Assembly: GCF_050596425.1 (NCBI RefSeq)
Contig: NZ_CP192292.1
Coordinates: 1,178,001 to 1,242,000, forward strand
Origin: G963665925 sp050596425
GTDB lineage: Bacteria > Bacillota > Clostridia > Peptostreptococcales > Acidaminobacteraceae
Direction: 5' to 3'
DNA: 64,000 nt
The notes under the pieces: generated by a model
Databases searched by the model: none
Seen by the model: only the letters and a program-made list of their open reading frames with translations
Told to the model about the DNA's origin: nothing
Part shown: positions 45,327-53,892 of the stretch, one piece after another
How positions within the stretch are numbered: the stretch's first letter is position 1
How the letters are laid out: each line of letters begins with the position of its first letter
Program-made: the position numbers and the translations under genes

Positions 45327-47135
45327 CTAAATTTGATATTTTTTGAGTTCTGATTTTAGGTTAATGGACAGCTTCTCAAGTTCAACAATATAATCTGCAA
45401 AATCTTGAAGCTGGTGAGTGAACTGTTGTACATTGGCGCTCATTTCCTGGCTTGATGCGGAGTTCTCTTGTGCAATGGCAGCCAGTGTATGCATGTTCTC
45501 AAAAACTTCACTAACTTTTTTGGTTTCAGATTGAAGTCTTAGAGACAGTTCAACAATACCTTCAGCAACATCTGAAATCTGGTTGGTTGCAGAACGATTG
45601 TTTTCGGCCACTGTATGAAGTTTCTTATTGCCATCTTCAAGGGCCACAAATTGGTCAGCCACTTCTGTAACCATATGATTAACTTCTTCAGTAAATAGGT
45701 TGAGGTTAGAATTGATCGTGTTCACAGCGTCTTTTGAATCTTCAGCAAGCTTACGAACTTCCTCAGCTACAACGGCGAAACCACGTCCGTGTTCACCTGC
45801 ACGGGCAGCCTCAATAGAAGCGTTTAGAGCAAGCAGATTGGTTTGTTCAGCGATCGATTCAACTGTAGAAACAATATCAATAATATCTTGAACCTTTGTT
45901 GAAAGGTCTTGACCCAAGTCATTAACCCCTGCAAACTTTTCACGAATATCATTTAGGTTAGAAGAAACATCCTGAAGCTCTTTGAATGAAGTTTCAATGT
46001 TAGAAACAGCAGCTTCTAGGCTGTCTTTTCTCTCAATTTCCTCTTCAGTCAAGGCATTAAGTGTTTCGATATTACCACTTAGTATATTCACTGAACTTTC
46101 AGTTTCAGTGGCTTGGTGAGTGGCGCCTTCAGCAACTTCCTGAACATTGGTTGAAATAATATCTGCCACTTCAGTCATGTTATCAGCGACATCCTTAAAT
46201 TTTTGATTGAAGTTATGAATGTCATCAACCCCACCTTTGAAGAGGATAAAGTCTTCACGAAGGGCTTCTTTTACACTGCCGATTTCTTTAAATATATCTT
46301 CGTAATTGTCACCAGTGCTTAAAACAGTATCATTATCAAACTTGAGATTTTTCATATCTTCAAGTTCTTCAAGTGTCGCATGTGTTGGAGACCAAACAAT
46401 TCGAGCGGTTGTAATGCCGACAACCAGTGTAATAAGACCGCCAATGCCACCAACAATCCAGTCACCTGTTCCTAGTCCAGTAACAAGCGTTGTAGCAATT
46501 GCTGGCAGGAAGGCAATCTTAGCCGGTGCATATTTTAAGAATCCAAGTGATAAGAGCTTGGTCATTTTATAAGATTTATAGACCTTGGTGCCTTTTTCCA
46601 CTTTAATTTTTATAACCATCTGGTGGGTGCCATCAGACAACTGAGACCGGTCCAGTATTTCAGTCTCCATTTTTTCGTTGAAGTATTCAGCAGCCCCTTC
46701 AAGAAGCCCCTGGAAGTATTCAAAGAGCCCTCGCTTTGATTGATAAGTGATTGTAAATGTCGTATTATCAATCTCCGTTGGAATGAGTCTAGGTGGTTTT
46801 GCACCTTTAATCATTTTAGTAAGCTGAGCATGGACGCTGTCCATCATGGTTAAGAAAGCCTTTAGGCTTGATCTTTCAAAAAATGAAGGAAACCACTTGC
46901 TAAAACTAATAATATTATGGCGTCCTAGTGTTCTCCATACTTGTTCTGTAGAAATGCCAACTTTGGATCCAACGTGGCCCATAACACCAAAAATAACATC
47001 GTCTTGGATATCATCAAGAGGAGAAATTATTTTGCTTGCCGACCAACCGATGGATTCCATTGCTTCCACTTTTACATTATTTCCCCATACATTTTCGATG
47101 GTATTTAACCAAACCGATACTACCGAACCTTTCAT
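45327..47135 (-). CDS. Methyl-accepting chemotaxis protein with N-terminal H-NOX heme domain
   Basis: A 602-residue receptor. Residues 1-190 form an H-NOX domain aligning without gaps to the Caldanaerobacter protein: heme-ligand His102 in MMDSVHAQLTKM, Pro115, the YxSxR motif (Tyr131, Ser133, Arg135) and the distal-pocket residues Trp9, Asn74 and Tyr140 that stabilise bound O2. Two membrane helices (about 205-265) follow, then the cytoplasmic signalling domain with GRGFAVVAEEVRKLAEDS near residue 455. It should report O2 to the chemotaxis kinase. A GGAGGG site is before the start. Orphan; no che genes are near. Confidence 0.95.
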   Translation of the reverse strand: MKGSVVSVWLNTIENVWGNNVKVEAMESIGWSASKIISPLDDIQDDVIFGVMGHVGSKVGISTEQVWRTLGRHNIISFSKWFPSFFERSSLKAFLTMMDSVHAQLTKMIKGAKPPRLIPTEIDNTTFTITYQSKRGLFEYFQGLLEGAAEYFNEKMETEILDRSQLSDGTHQMVIKIKVEKGTKVYKSYKMTKLLSLGFLKYAPAKIAFLPAIATTLVTGLGTGDWIVGGIGGLITLVVGITTARIVWSPTHATLEELEDMKNLKFDNDTVLSTGDNYEDIFKEIGSVKEALREDFILFKGGVDDIHNFNQKFKDVADNMTEVADIISTNVQEVAEGATHQATETESSVNILSGNIETLNALTEEEIERKDSLEAAVSNIETSFKELQDVSSNLNDIREKFAGVNDLGQDLSTKVQDIIDIVSTVESIAEQTNLLALNASIEAARAGEHGRGFAVVAEEVRKLAEDSKDAVNTINSNLNLFTEEVNHMVTEVADQFVALEDGNKKLHTVAENNRSATNQISDVAEGIVELSLRLQSETKKVSEVFENMHTLAAIAQENSASSQEMSANVQQFTHQLQDFADYIVELEKLSINLKSELKKYQI

Positions 47136-47302
47136 ATAAACCCTCCTCGGAAATTACACTCTATTAGTGCAATTATAACAGATTTTCATTATATATGGAT
47201 GATATATAGATGAATAATTAAAAAATGTTGAGATTGTGGGGAACTTTCCTTATACTTATTCCCATTGTTATAAAAAGAAACCAAAATAAGGTGGAATAAA
47301 AA

Positions 47303-47335
47303 AAACACCATATGAAATAAATTCACATGGTGTTC
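47303..47335 (-). terminator. Terminator after the NMO/FabK-like gene
   Basis: On the minus strand AACACCAT...GAA pairs with TTC...ATGGTGTT, followed by eight T residues. Confidence 0.85.
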
Positions 47336-47362
47336 TATAAAAAAATATTTGGAGGGTTGATG

Positions 47363-48442
47363 CTATTTGTTTGACATATACTGATCGTATTCAGTTTTTA
47401 TAGATTCAATAACATTGTGAACAGTAGACATTTCAGTCAGTTTTATAGCGTTTTGTCCTGCGAAAACCAGACCGTTTTCTGTGTCGCCCTCAACAGAAGC
47501 CACAAGGGCGTCGGTAATGCAGTAAGGGGTTGTTGCAGGGTTACAGCCCTTAAGACAGGTATAACATCTGGTAACTTTGTGTGCCCCTTCTTTGGCCAGT
47601 TCTGTAAATCGGTTTCGAATGGCGCGACCAGGGAGACCGACTGGACTGACTATAATTTCGATATCTTCCTCATTGGCATCTATATAAGCCTGCTTGAAAT
47701 TTTCATGTGCATCACATTCTTCTGTGGCTACAAAACGTGTTGACATTTGAACCCCTGATGCACCGGCTTCCATCATTTCAGCCATATCTGCACCTGTATA
47801 AACACCACCGGCTGCAATAACAGCCACCTTACGACCATACTTTTCTTCATAAGGTTTTAGAGCCTCAACCACTTCAATAACAAGATCCTTTAAGTTTGGC
47901 CATTTATCAGCTTTTAGGTCATCAGGCGAGAAGCCTAAGTGGCCTCCTGCAAGGGGACCTTCAACGATGACAGCATCAGGTAGAAAATCATACTTTCTAC
48001 CCCAAATCTTTGCGATGGTTGCTGCCGCTTTACCAGAAGATACAATTGGGGCAATTTTTGTCTTAGACCCTTTTACAAGATCAGGCAGGGTTTTAGGCAG
48101 ACCTGCTCCAGAAATAATAAGGTCAGCTTTTTCTTTAACAGCTGTCATAACAAGTTCAGTATAATTTTTTGAAGCAGCTAGGAAATTAACCCCAATAAAG
48201 CCACCTGGAGCCAGTTCTCGAGCTTTTCTAAGTTCTTTGATAAGGCCCTGAACGTTGGCAGCAGCATTATCTGTTCTAAAGTTCTCTTCTTTGTAACCTG
48301 GTTGAGCACCAGAAATAATTCCGATACCCCCTTCATTAGCAACCGCAGCAGCTAACTTGGACATGGAAACGCCAATACCCATACCGCCTTGAATAATTGG
48401 CAGTTTAACGTTCATGTCCCTAATTTTAAGTGTTGGAAACAT
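47363..48442 (-). CDS. Nitronate monooxygenase/FabK-like flavoprotein
   Basis: FMN-binding TIM-barrel protein, 359 residues. Visible are PIIQGGMGIG near residue 14, NFLAASKNY, the active-site region EGPLAGGHLGF near residue 160 (His), AAGGVYTGADM and GVQMSTRFVATEE near residue 230. A late CYTCLKGCNPATTPYC could bind a metal or cluster and is unusual. Family members oxidise nitroalkanes or reduce enoyl-ACP; the genome context gives no choice. Terminator before 3' end; divergent from pan operon with a leader between. Confidence 0.85.
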   Translation of the reverse strand: MFPTLKIRDMNVKLPIIQGGMGIGVSMSKLAAAVANEGGIGIISGAQPGYKEENFRTDNAAANVQGLIKELRKARELAPGGFIGVNFLAASKNYTELVMTAVKEKADLIISGAGLPKTLPDLVKGSKTKIAPIVSSGKAAATIAKIWGRKYDFLPDAVIVEGPLAGGHLGFSPDDLKADKWPNLKDLVIEVVEALKPYEEKYGRKVAVIAAGGVYTGADMAEMMEAGASGVQMSTRFVATEECDAHENFKQAYIDANEEDIEIIVSPVGLPGRAIRNRFTELAKEGAHKVTRCYTCLKGCNPATTPYCITDALVASVEGDTENGLVFAGQNAIKLTEMSTVHNVIESIKTEYDQYMSNK

Positions 48443-48658
48443 ACTTTATACACTCCTGACTGAGTCCCACTGTTCATATCACAACAGTCTAATTATAAAA
48501 CTGCTATTTTTAGCATCTTGCAAGTGTCTGACACCCGCAAGTGTCTAATCTACATCCCTAGACTACTATGTAATATTGTATATCAAAGTAGAACTACAAG
48601 TCAACACTAGATATTAATACCAGATACTAAAAATATTTGGATAAAGTTTGAAAATAAT

Positions 48659-48686
48659 TTGCAATTTACCCCCTCTATGATAAAAT
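48659..48686 (+). promoter_or_regulatory. Promoter of the pan leader RNA
   Basis: TTGCAA (48659-48664) and TAAAAT (48681-48686), spacing 16, with transcription expected from about 48693, directly at the first leader hairpin. Confidence 0.6.
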
Positions 48687-48691
48687 GACCA

Positions 48692-48880
48692 TGAACCTGA
48701 TAAGGTCAGGTTGGATGGTATCCTTGGGGAGCCATACCATGTGCCTAGTATTACAGACAATCCCATACGCTTGGACACTCACAGAGGTGTCAGATTCTGC
48801 TCGGAGCCTATGGACAGAGACAGACAAAGGATGATGTGAATCATCCAATTTCTGAATGCCTGCCTAGATGCAGGTTTTTA
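48692..48880 (+). ncRNA. Structured leader RNA (candidate riboswitch) of the pan operon
   Basis: About 190 bases between a promoter and a terminator. Hairpins seen: AACCTGA/TCAGGTT (48694-48712), ATGGTAT/ATACCAT (48715-48740), GACAC/GTGTC (48774-48791), GGATGAT/ATCATCC (48829-48846), then a terminator CCTGC/GCAGG with T5 (48859-48879). The first arm AACCTG could instead pair with the terminator's CAGGTT, which would make a switch. No standard riboswitch consensus was recognised. 6S RNA or the pan motif RNA are alternatives. Confidence 0.6.
48859..48880 (+). terminator. Leader terminator before the pan operon
   Basis: CCTGC, CTAGAT loop, GCAGG and then TTTTT. It lies 48 bases before the first pan operon start codon, where conditional termination would control the operon. 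Confidence 0.75.
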
Positions 48881-48927
48881 TTATTTACCCCAGAATATGA
48901 TATTCAGGGGCTATGGGAGGGATGAAC

Positions 48928-49824
48928 TTGAAAATTGGCTTTATCGGCGCTGGCAAAGTTGGAAAGGCATTTGGAGCTTACCTCGTTAAGCATAAGCATG
49001 TATTATCCGGCTACTTTAGCCAGAGTATAGAATCAGCCAAAGAAGCTGCAAGCCTGACAAACAGCGGGTATTACAGCAGAATTGAAGATCTGGTTAAGAC
49101 CTCGGATTTGATATTTATCACAACGCCGGACTCTGTTATAGAGACAGTGGCAAATCAAATTGCGAAGATTTATTCAGAAGAAAATTCGATAAGGAGCCTC
49201 GGGCTCTTAAAAGGAAAAACATTTGTTCATATGAGTGGTGCACATTCCAGTGAATGTTTAAAGGTCCTTGAGATAAAAGGGGCTGATGTGGCATCGCTTC
49301 ATCCAATTCAGTCAATTGCGGATGTTGAGACTGCCGTTAAGCAGCTTGAAACAAGTGTGTTTTCTATTGAAGGTACGCAGGGGGCCCTAAATTCCTTAAT
49401 AGAATTATTAGAAAAAATGCAGAACACATATTTTACAATTAAAAGCGAGCAGAAAACCTTGTATCATATGGCGGCGTGTACGGTGTCCAACTATCTTGTG
49501 ACACTTGTCGACGCAGGTCTATCCATGTATGAATCCATTGGAATTGATAGAGAAACGGGATACAAGGCGCTTTATCCACTTATACGTGGTACAGTTGAAA
49601 ATCTTAAGCACATGGATACCAAGGAAGCCCTTACGGGACCCATCGCACGCGGTGATATTAACACGGTGAAAGCACATCTTAATGCTGTTCATGACAAGCA
49701 ACTTGAAGACTTTTATAGATTTCTTGGACAGGCCACTGTCAGGATTGCCAAACAGAAGTCACATGCAGACAGCAGTAAGTTAGGGAAACTGGAAGAGTTG
49801 TTAGATGATGAGGTGAAATCATGA
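48928..49824 (+). CDS. Rossmann-fold/DUF2520 protein, probable PanG-type ketopantoate reductase
   Basis: A 298-residue NAD(P)-dependent oxidoreductase with N-terminal GFIGAGKVGKAFG and a C-terminal DUF2520-type helical domain. It sits at the head of panBCD, with its stop overlapping panB (ATGA), and the window has no other ketopantoate reductase gene. Proteins of this kind (PanG) are known to reduce ketopantoate to pantoate, so that step is a reasonable assignment. The TTG at 48928 is chosen because GGGAGGG lies six bases before; two ATG codons upstream lie inside or next to that site. Confidence 0.75.
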   Translation: MKIGFIGAGKVGKAFGAYLVKHKHVLSGYFSQSIESAKEAASLTNSGYYSRIEDLVKTSDLIFITTPDSVIETVANQIAKIYSEENSIRSLGLLKGKTFVHMSGAHSSECLKVLEIKGADVASLHPIQSIADVETAVKQLETSVFSIEGTQGALNSLIELLEKMQNTYFTIKSEQKTLYHMAACTVSNYLVTLVDAGLSMYESIGIDRETGYKALYPLIRGTVENLKHMDTKEALTGPIARGDINTVKAHLNAVHDKQLEDFYRFLGQATVRIAKQKSHADSSKLGKLEELLDDEVKS

Positions 49825-50657
49825 ACAAGGGCAAATTTACGGTATCTTCTTTTATTGCATTTAAAGAGAATGAGAAAAAAATATCTATGCTGACAGCATA
49901 TGATTATTCAACAGCCAAGCTTTTAGATGAAGCGGGTGTTGATACAATTCTAGTGGGTGACTCACTGGGCATGGTCATGCTGGGGTATGAAGACACATTA
50001 AGTGTAACAATGGAGGACATGCTCCATCATACAAAGGCGGTTGCACGTGGTGTGAACAAGGCTTTTGTTATTGGAGACATGCCATTTATGAGCTATCACA
50101 TTTCTATAGAGGAATCCGTTCGAAATGCGGGTCGATTTATTAAAGAAGCAGGAGCAGACGCCATAAAACTAGAGGGTGGAGCGGATGTTATTGACAAGGT
50201 TCGTGCCATAGTGAAGGCTCAAATTCCAGTTGTAGGCCACCTTGGTTTAACACCACAATCTGTAAATATGTTTGGTGGTTTTAAGGTTCAGGGTAAAAGT
50301 GAAGCACAGGCCAAAAAGCTGATTGAAGAGGCTTTGCTTTTACAAGAAGCCGGTTGTTGTGCAATTGTCCTTGAGTGTGTGCCAGAAAAACTTGCTAAAA
50401 TCGTAAGTGAAAAATTAACCATACCAACTATAGGGATTGGTGCAGGCAAGTACTGTGATGGTCAAGTTCTTGTTATACAGGATATGCTAGGCATGTACTC
50501 AGATTTCGTGCCTAAATTTGTGAAGAAATTTGCCGACGTGGGCTCTTCTATGAAAGAAGCCGTGGCTGAATATAAAAAAGAAGTGCAAGACATGACATTC
50601 CCAGAGGAAAAGCATACTTTTAAAATCAAGGATGAAGTCCTTGAGAAACTCTATTAA
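49821..50657 (+). CDS. panB: 3-methyl-2-oxobutanoate hydroxymethyltransferase
   Basis: Makes ketopantoate from 2-oxoisovalerate and methylene-tetrahydrofolate, the first step in pantothenate synthesis. 278 residues is typical. Family motifs: MLTAYDYSTAKLLDEAG near residue 23, GDSLGMVMLGYEDT (metal binding Asp) near residue 46, DMPFMSY near residue 87, KLEGG, VVGHLGLTPQS and GIGAGKYCDGQVLV. Overlaps the PanG-like gene by four bases and is followed 18 bases later by panC. Confidence 0.97.
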   Translation: MNKGKFTVSSFIAFKENEKKISMLTAYDYSTAKLLDEAGVDTILVGDSLGMVMLGYEDTLSVTMEDMLHHTKAVARGVNKAFVIGDMPFMSYHISIEESVRNAGRFIKEAGADAIKLEGGADVIDKVRAIVKAQIPVVGHLGLTPQSVNMFGGFKVQGKSEAQAKKLIEEALLLQEAGCCAIVLECVPEKLAKIVSEKLTIPTIGIGAGKYCDGQVLVIQDMLGMYSDFVPKFVKKFADVGSSMKEAVAEYKKEVQDMTFPEEKHTFKIKDEVLEKLY

Positions 50658-50675
50658 TATTATCAGGAGGTCCTT

Positions 50676-51527
50676 ATGGAGCTATATACAAGTGGGAGTG
50701 CGTTAAGAAATCTCCTTAAAAGCCTGAAAAGACAAGGTCGTTCAGTTGGCCTGGTCCCAACCATGGGTTTTTTGCATGAAGGCCATAAATCATTGATGGA
50801 TAGGGCGAGGCGAGAGAATGATATTCTTGTGGCAAGTGTTTTTGTCAACCCAACACAATTTGGTCCTGAGGAAGATTTAGAAGCCTATCCAAGGGATATT
50901 GAAAGAGACAAGGAAGTTATGGAATCAGCGGGTGTGGATTATGTATTCTACCCGACTGTTGAAGAAATGTATCCTCAGGGATTTAGCACATATGTTAATG
51001 TGGAAGGCTCACTTACATCACGCATGTGTGGTGCAAGCAGGGAGGGGCATTTCCGTGGCGTTGCTACAGTTTTATCCAAACTCTTTAATATTTGTGTGCC
51101 AGATAGAGCCTATTTTGGAATGAAAGACGCCCAACAGGTTTCGGTTGTTCAAAGAATGGTTGAAGACATGAACTTTGACTTAGATATCGTACCATGTCCT
51201 ATTGTTCGTGAACCAGATGGACTGGCTCTAAGTTCCAGAAACACATATTTAGATGCCCAGCAAAGAAAGGATGCACTCATTCTTTCTAAGTCCCTAGGTC
51301 GTGCACGTGAAATGATCGATGGAGGAGAGCGGGAAGCTGCTGCCATTTACGCTGAAATGAAAAGAATGATCAATACCATAGAGTATATGAAAATTGACTA
51401 TATAGAAATTCTGGATGCAAAATCTTTAGAACCTTTACAGACACTTGAAGGGGATGTGCTTATTGCCCTTGCTGTTTGGGTTGGAAAACCAAAATTACTA
51501 GATAATATCAGGTTGGAGGTTGAATAG
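50676..51527 (+). CDS. panC: Pantothenate synthetase
   Basis: Joins pantoate and beta-alanine using ATP. The 283-residue protein carries VPTMGFLHEGHKSLMD (nucleotide-binding HIGH-like motif) near residue 28, SVFVNPTQFGPEEDL near residue 58, FRGVATVLSKLFNI and YFGMKDAQQ, then ALSSRNTYL. GGAGG lies before the start. Ends one base before the panD start. Confidence 0.97.
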   Translation: MELYTSGSALRNLLKSLKRQGRSVGLVPTMGFLHEGHKSLMDRARRENDILVASVFVNPTQFGPEEDLEAYPRDIERDKEVMESAGVDYVFYPTVEEMYPQGFSTYVNVEGSLTSRMCGASREGHFRGVATVLSKLFNICVPDRAYFGMKDAQQVSVVQRMVEDMNFDLDIVPCPIVREPDGLALSSRNTYLDAQQRKDALILSKSLGRAREMIDGGEREAAAIYAEMKRMINTIEYMKIDYIEILDAKSLEPLQTLEGDVLIALAVWVGKPKLLDNIRLEVE

Positions 51528-51911
51528 ATGTTGGTTAATATGTTTAAGGGTAAAATTCACAGAGCTGTTATTACAGAAGCCAATCTAAATTATGTAGGGT
51601 CAGTGACAATTGATAAAACACTTATGGATGCTGCTGGTATACTTCCAGGAGAACGGGTTCAAATTGTTGATAATAACAATGGATCAAGACTGGAAACATA
51701 CGTTATAGAAGGTGAAGCGGATAGCGGTGTTATTTGCCTCAATGGCGCGGCTGCAAGAATGGTACAGCCAGGAGATGTATGCATAATCATAGCTTATTGC
51801 TGGATTGACCAAGATAAGGCTCTGGATTTTGAACCCAAAGTGGTCTTCTGTGATGAAAATAACAGGATTGTTGAAATGGCTACATCCGAAACCCATGGTG
51901 ATATAAAGTAA
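51528..51911 (+). CDS. panD: Aspartate 1-decarboxylase precursor
   Basis: Self-processing pyruvoyl enzyme that converts aspartate to beta-alanine for pantothenate synthesis. The 127-residue precursor has the cleavage site between Gly24 and Ser25 (NYVGSVTID), with the usual position of Ser25, which confirms the start, and GAAARMVQPGDVCII later. GGAGG lies eight bases before the ATG. Last gene of the pan operon; a terminator follows 40 bases on. Confidence 0.97.
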   Translation: MLVNMFKGKIHRAVITEANLNYVGSVTIDKTLMDAAGILPGERVQIVDNNNGSRLETYVIEGEADSGVICLNGAAARMVQPGDVCIIIAYCWIDQDKALDFEPKVVFCDENNRIVEMATSETHGDIK

Positions 51912-51951
51912 GTCATGCTTTTATTGAATAATAGGATAAAGATTTAAAGTT

Positions 51952-51998
51952 AAGGCGAATCGTTGATCTCAGTATAGAGACCAAAGGTTCGCCTTTAT
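51952..51998 (+). terminator. Terminator of the pan operon
   Basis: AAGGCGAA and TTCGCCTT around about 28 partly paired bases, followed by a T-rich stretch. Confidence 0.75.
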
Positions 51999-52016
51999 AT
52001 TTATATTAAATCGTGG

Positions 52017-52044
52017 TTGTATTATTTGAGATTAGGGGTATAAT
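52017..52044 (+). promoter_or_regulatory. Promoter of the TetR efflux operon
   Basis: TTGTAT (52017-52022) and TATAAT (52039-52044), spacing 16, directly followed by a perfect palindrome. Confidence 0.7.
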
Positions 52045-52046
52045 CA

Positions 52047-52072
52047 ATAATGAGTGAGTAATCACTCATTAT
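52047..52072. promoter_or_regulatory. Probable TetR operator
   Basis: A perfect 11-bp inverted repeat, ATAATGAGTGA and TCACTCATTAT, with a four-base spacer. It begins three bases after the -10 box, so a bound repressor would block transcription of the TetR gene and the efflux genes behind it. Confidence 0.8.
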
Positions 52073-52114
52073 TCTAGATTCACTTTTTTAACATGTATAT
52101 TCATAAGTGAACGA

Positions 52115-52220
52115 CTTGCAAAATATCATTTAAAGAGTTTCAACATAAGGTGTATAGCTATTAAAAACTAAAAAACTCTATATGGTATGTTGAAAACGCA
52201 AATCAGTAATTTTCCGCACG
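52115..52220. repeat. Intergenic palindromic repeat, copy 4 (TetR leader)
   Basis: CTTGCAAAAT at 52115; the right outer arm (AATTTTCCGCACG) is degenerate. The inner arms are TTTCAACATAAGGTGTATAG and CTCTATATGGTATGTTGAAA. It lies between the operator and the tetR start, so it would be transcribed in the leader. Confidence 0.65.
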
Positions 52221-52251
52221 TAAATAGGAAATTGACTATACGGAGGTATTT

Positions 52252-52869
52252 ATGAAAAATCTGTCTACAAAAGAAAGAATCCTTGTATCAGCCATTAAAA
52301 TGTTTTCAAAAAAAGGCTACTCGGGCGCATCCACATCAGAAATTGCAAAAGAGGCAGGCTGTGCAGAAGGAACGATTTTCAGATACTTTCCAAAGAAAAT
52401 CGACCTCCTAAAGCATGTGGCAGAGAACTTTATAATTGAGTTTTCAAGCAACATAGCAACCAAGTTACTTTACAGACTCCTAGAAGAGAGTGATGACATG
52501 ACGCCTGAAGAATTGGTGGAGGCCCTTATACGTGACAGGATCATGCTGGTTGAAAAGAAAATGGAGATATTAAAAATTGTTGTTTATGAAATCAACTTCC
52601 ATGATGAAGTCAGCAAAATGTTCTTTGATTCTTTTAAAGCCAACGTAGAAGATATTGGTGCAGAACTTGTCAAAGTGCTTGCAAAAAAACTCGATAAAGA
52701 AAACCTAGATATCTATATGATTCTTCGAACGGTTTTCGGACAAATTGCAGGTATTATTTTTCATTTCAGACTCATGGGGATTGTTGACGAAAAGGAAAAA
52801 ATGGCCGTTATGGATGACATGCTCAAAACGTCAGCACAAGTTGTTATTAACGGATTAAAGGCGGTGTAG
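52252..52869 (+). CDS. TetR-family repressor
   Basis: A 205-residue TetR family regulator. The N-terminal helix-turn-helix (STKERILVSAIKMFSKKGYSGASTSEIAKEAG...GTIFRYFP) is typical; the C-terminal ligand domain is not diagnostic. CGGAGG precedes the start. It heads an efflux operon, and an upstream palindrome at its own promoter suggests autoregulation, with release by a toxic compound. Confidence 0.93.
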   Translation: MKNLSTKERILVSAIKMFSKKGYSGASTSEIAKEAGCAEGTIFRYFPKKIDLLKHVAENFIIEFSSNIATKLLYRLLEESDDMTPEELVEALIRDRIMLVEKKMEILKIVVYEINFHDEVSKMFFDSFKANVEDIGAELVKVLAKKLDKENLDIYMILRTVFGQIAGIIFHFRLMGIVDEKEKMAVMDDMLKTSAQVVINGLKAV

Positions 52870-52872
52870 AAA

Positions 52873-53892
52873 ATGATCACGAAGCAGTCAAAGCTTGTAA
52901 TTGCAGTGACAATGAGTTTACTACTTCTAACAGCCTGTCAAGCACAAGCATCAAACTATTATACAGGCACAGTGGAGAGCGATAAATATACTATTATGTC
53001 TGGTGTGTCAGGTGAAATAGAGGAAATATTTGTTAAGGAGGGACAATGGGTTGAAAAGGGCGATGATATAGCCCGTATTGACTCAAGTGCGCTTGAAATT
53101 GAAAAAGGAAAACAAGAGGCCCTTCTTGCCGGTGCTGAAGCAGAACTTGCCCAGATTGTTAAAGGGGCAAGGCAGGAAGAAGTGAATCAAATATATAAGC
53201 AAATTGACCAGCAGGATGACCAAATAGCAATTTTACAGGACCAGCTTAATCATGCTTTTGACAGCTATGAGAAGACAAAAAATCTTTACGAAAGCGGAGC
53301 TGTCTCCAAGCAGAAACTGGATGATGCAAAACTTTTAAAAGACAATGCGGTATCGAAAAGAGACCAGGCCAAGGCCCAGAAATCCCTTTTTCAAGAGAAG
53401 TTAAATCTTGTCCTAGAAGGGGCCACTGAAGAGGAACTTCTAGCCGCTCAGAGTCGTGTTGAAAGTGCAAAATGGGGTGTGGCGTCAGTTCTTAATAAGA
53501 TAGAAGACACACATATTCAGGCCAAACACACTGGAACCATAGAGAACATATATGTGAGTGAAGGCGAACAGTATCAGGCCACATCAAAATTTGCAGAAAT
53601 CCTTGATCTGGAAAATATAAAGGTCAAAATATATGTGGAGGAACTGAACCTTCATAAGATTGGTGTTGGTGATGATGTTGTCATCAAAGTGGATTATGAC
53701 GAAAGCTTAGAATACAGAGGACGGGTTGAGTTCATTGCAGGAAAAGGTGAGTTTACGCCTAAAAATTTGGAGTCAAAGGAAAACAGACAGGAAGTTGTTT
53801 ATGAAACGCGTATTCGAATCACCAACAAGGATGACAGATTGAAACCAGGCATGCTTGTGGATATCTATTTAGGAGATGATTTGAATGAATAA
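52873..53892 (+). CDS. HlyD-type membrane fusion lipoprotein (first efflux module)
   Basis: A 339-residue protein with a lipoprotein signal (LLLLTAC, Cys near residue 18), a biotinyl-lipoyl-like part (VSGEIEEIFVKEGQWVEKGD), a coiled coil (about residues 75-205) and barrel domains near the end. It is the adaptor of an ABC exporter. Starts four bases after tetR and overlaps the ATPase gene by eight bases. Confidence 0.9.
   Translation: MITKQSKLVIAVTMSLLLLTACQAQASNYYTGTVESDKYTIMSGVSGEIEEIFVKEGQWVEKGDDIARIDSSALEIEKGKQEALLAGAEAELAQIVKGARQEEVNQIYKQIDQQDDQIAILQDQLNHAFDSYEKTKNLYESGAVSKQKLDDAKLLKDNAVSKRDQAKAQKSLFQEKLNLVLEGATEEELLAAQSRVESAKWGVASVLNKIEDTHIQAKHTGTIENIYVSEGEQYQATSKFAEILDLENIKVKIYVEELNLHKIGVGDDVVIKVDYDESLEYRGRVEFIAGKGEFTPKNLESKENRQEVVYETRIRITNKDDRLKPGMLVDIYLGDDLNE

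Noticed and set aside
48500..48560. Direct repeat GCAAGTGTCT with a GTGTC/GACAC hairpin, considered as a CRISPR-like array
   Set aside because: Only two copies with no regular spacers.
48692..48880. Leader RNA considered as SRP RNA because of AGGTCAGG
   Set aside because: The GGAAGGAAGCAGCC-type apical loop of SRP RNA is absent.
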